NCBI GenBank assembly: GCA_024464205.1
Contig: JANHAI010000082.1
Span: 1-5,016, forward strand
Source of the DNA: Candidatus Methanomethylicia archaeon
GTDB taxonomy: Archaea; Thermoproteota; Methanomethylicia; Methanomethylicales; Methanomethylicaceae
DNA length: 5,016 nucleotides
Direction: 5' to 3'
The notes below the pieces were generated by a model that made no database searches, was not told the DNA's origin, and was given only the letters and a program-made list of their open reading frames with translations. Shown one piece after another: positions 4,961 through 5,016 of this stretch. A program made the position numbers and the translations under genes. The first letter of the stretch is position 1, and every line of letters begins with the position of its first letter.

Positions 4961-5016
4961 ATGCAAATGAGCGCTGTACTCGTCTGCCCTAATTGCGGGA
5001 GCCGATTCAGCCTCAC
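4961..5016 (+). CDS. Start of a plus-strand gene with an N-terminal zinc-knuckle motif, runs off the window
   Basis: Eighteen complete codons read MQMSAVLVCPNCGSRFSL. The CPNCG knuckle is the first half of a zinc ribbon, as found at the N-terminus of many archaeal regulators and small metal-binding proteins. The second cysteine pair and any other domain lie beyond the window, so no function is assigned. It does not resemble the HypA N-terminus, which begins MHE. ATG 4961 is 30 bp from the centre of the TATA element, and ATG 4967 is the alternative start; no Shine-Dalgarno site is seen, consistent with a leaderless mRNA. The gene is divergent from hypB and may share its control. Confidence 0.6.
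   Translation, partial: MQMSAVLVCPNCGSRFSL

Overview
This window reads as archaeal chromosomal DNA of moderate G+C content. TATA-like boxes, rather than bacterial -35/-10 pairs, lie a short way upstream of the genes. Two starts (hypB and the divergent gene at 4961) sit about 30 bp from the centre of a TATA element and have no clear Shine-Dalgarno site, as expected of leaderless archaeal mRNAs. The AccC/BCCP/PccB and HypB proteins are of types common in archaea. The lineage cannot be fixed from 5 kb; Thermoproteota/Thaumarchaeota-like and Thermoplasmata-like groups all remain possible.

Layout, left to right. Positions 1-190 (minus strand) hold the N-terminal part of a class III (CaiB/BaiF) CoA-transferase with a strong ribosome binding site. 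Positions 191-361 are an A+T-rich spacer with the T-tract terminator of the carboxylase operon and the upstream region of the CoA-transferase. Positions 362-3965 (minus strand, transcribed right to left) are a compact operon: biotin carboxylase (TTG start), then an 11-bp gap, biotin carboxyl carrier protein, a 23-bp gap, and the acyl-CoA carboxyltransferase. Positions 3966-4217 contain the operon's promoter, the hypB terminator and a stretch with no gene that I can support. Positions 4218-4901 (minus strand) encode the nickel-insertion GTPase HypB. Positions 4902-4960 form a 59-bp divergent promoter region centred on one near-symmetrical TATA element. From 4961 a plus-strand gene with an N-terminal zinc-knuckle motif runs off the window.

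How the genes work together. The three operon genes supply the complete enzyme set of an acetyl-/propionyl-CoA carboxylase: ATP-dependent carboxylation of biotin, the biotin carrier, and carboxyl transfer to an acyl-CoA. Archaea generally lack bacterial-type fatty-acid synthesis, so such enzymes usually serve propionyl-CoA/methylmalonyl-CoA metabolism or carbon fixation. The neighbouring CoA-transferase fits an acyl-CoA setting, but its substrate is not visible. HypB belongs to a separate transcription unit and implies a [NiFe]-hydrogenase or another nickel enzyme elsewhere in the genome.

I see no mobile element, CRISPR array, tRNA, rRNA or clearly new multi-gene system. The most notable non-coding signals are the symmetrically placed bidirectional TATA element with an adjacent 10-bp palindrome, and the hairpin/T-tract structures downstream of hypB. 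The most notable protein signal is the unassigned C-terminal tail of the biotin carboxylase.
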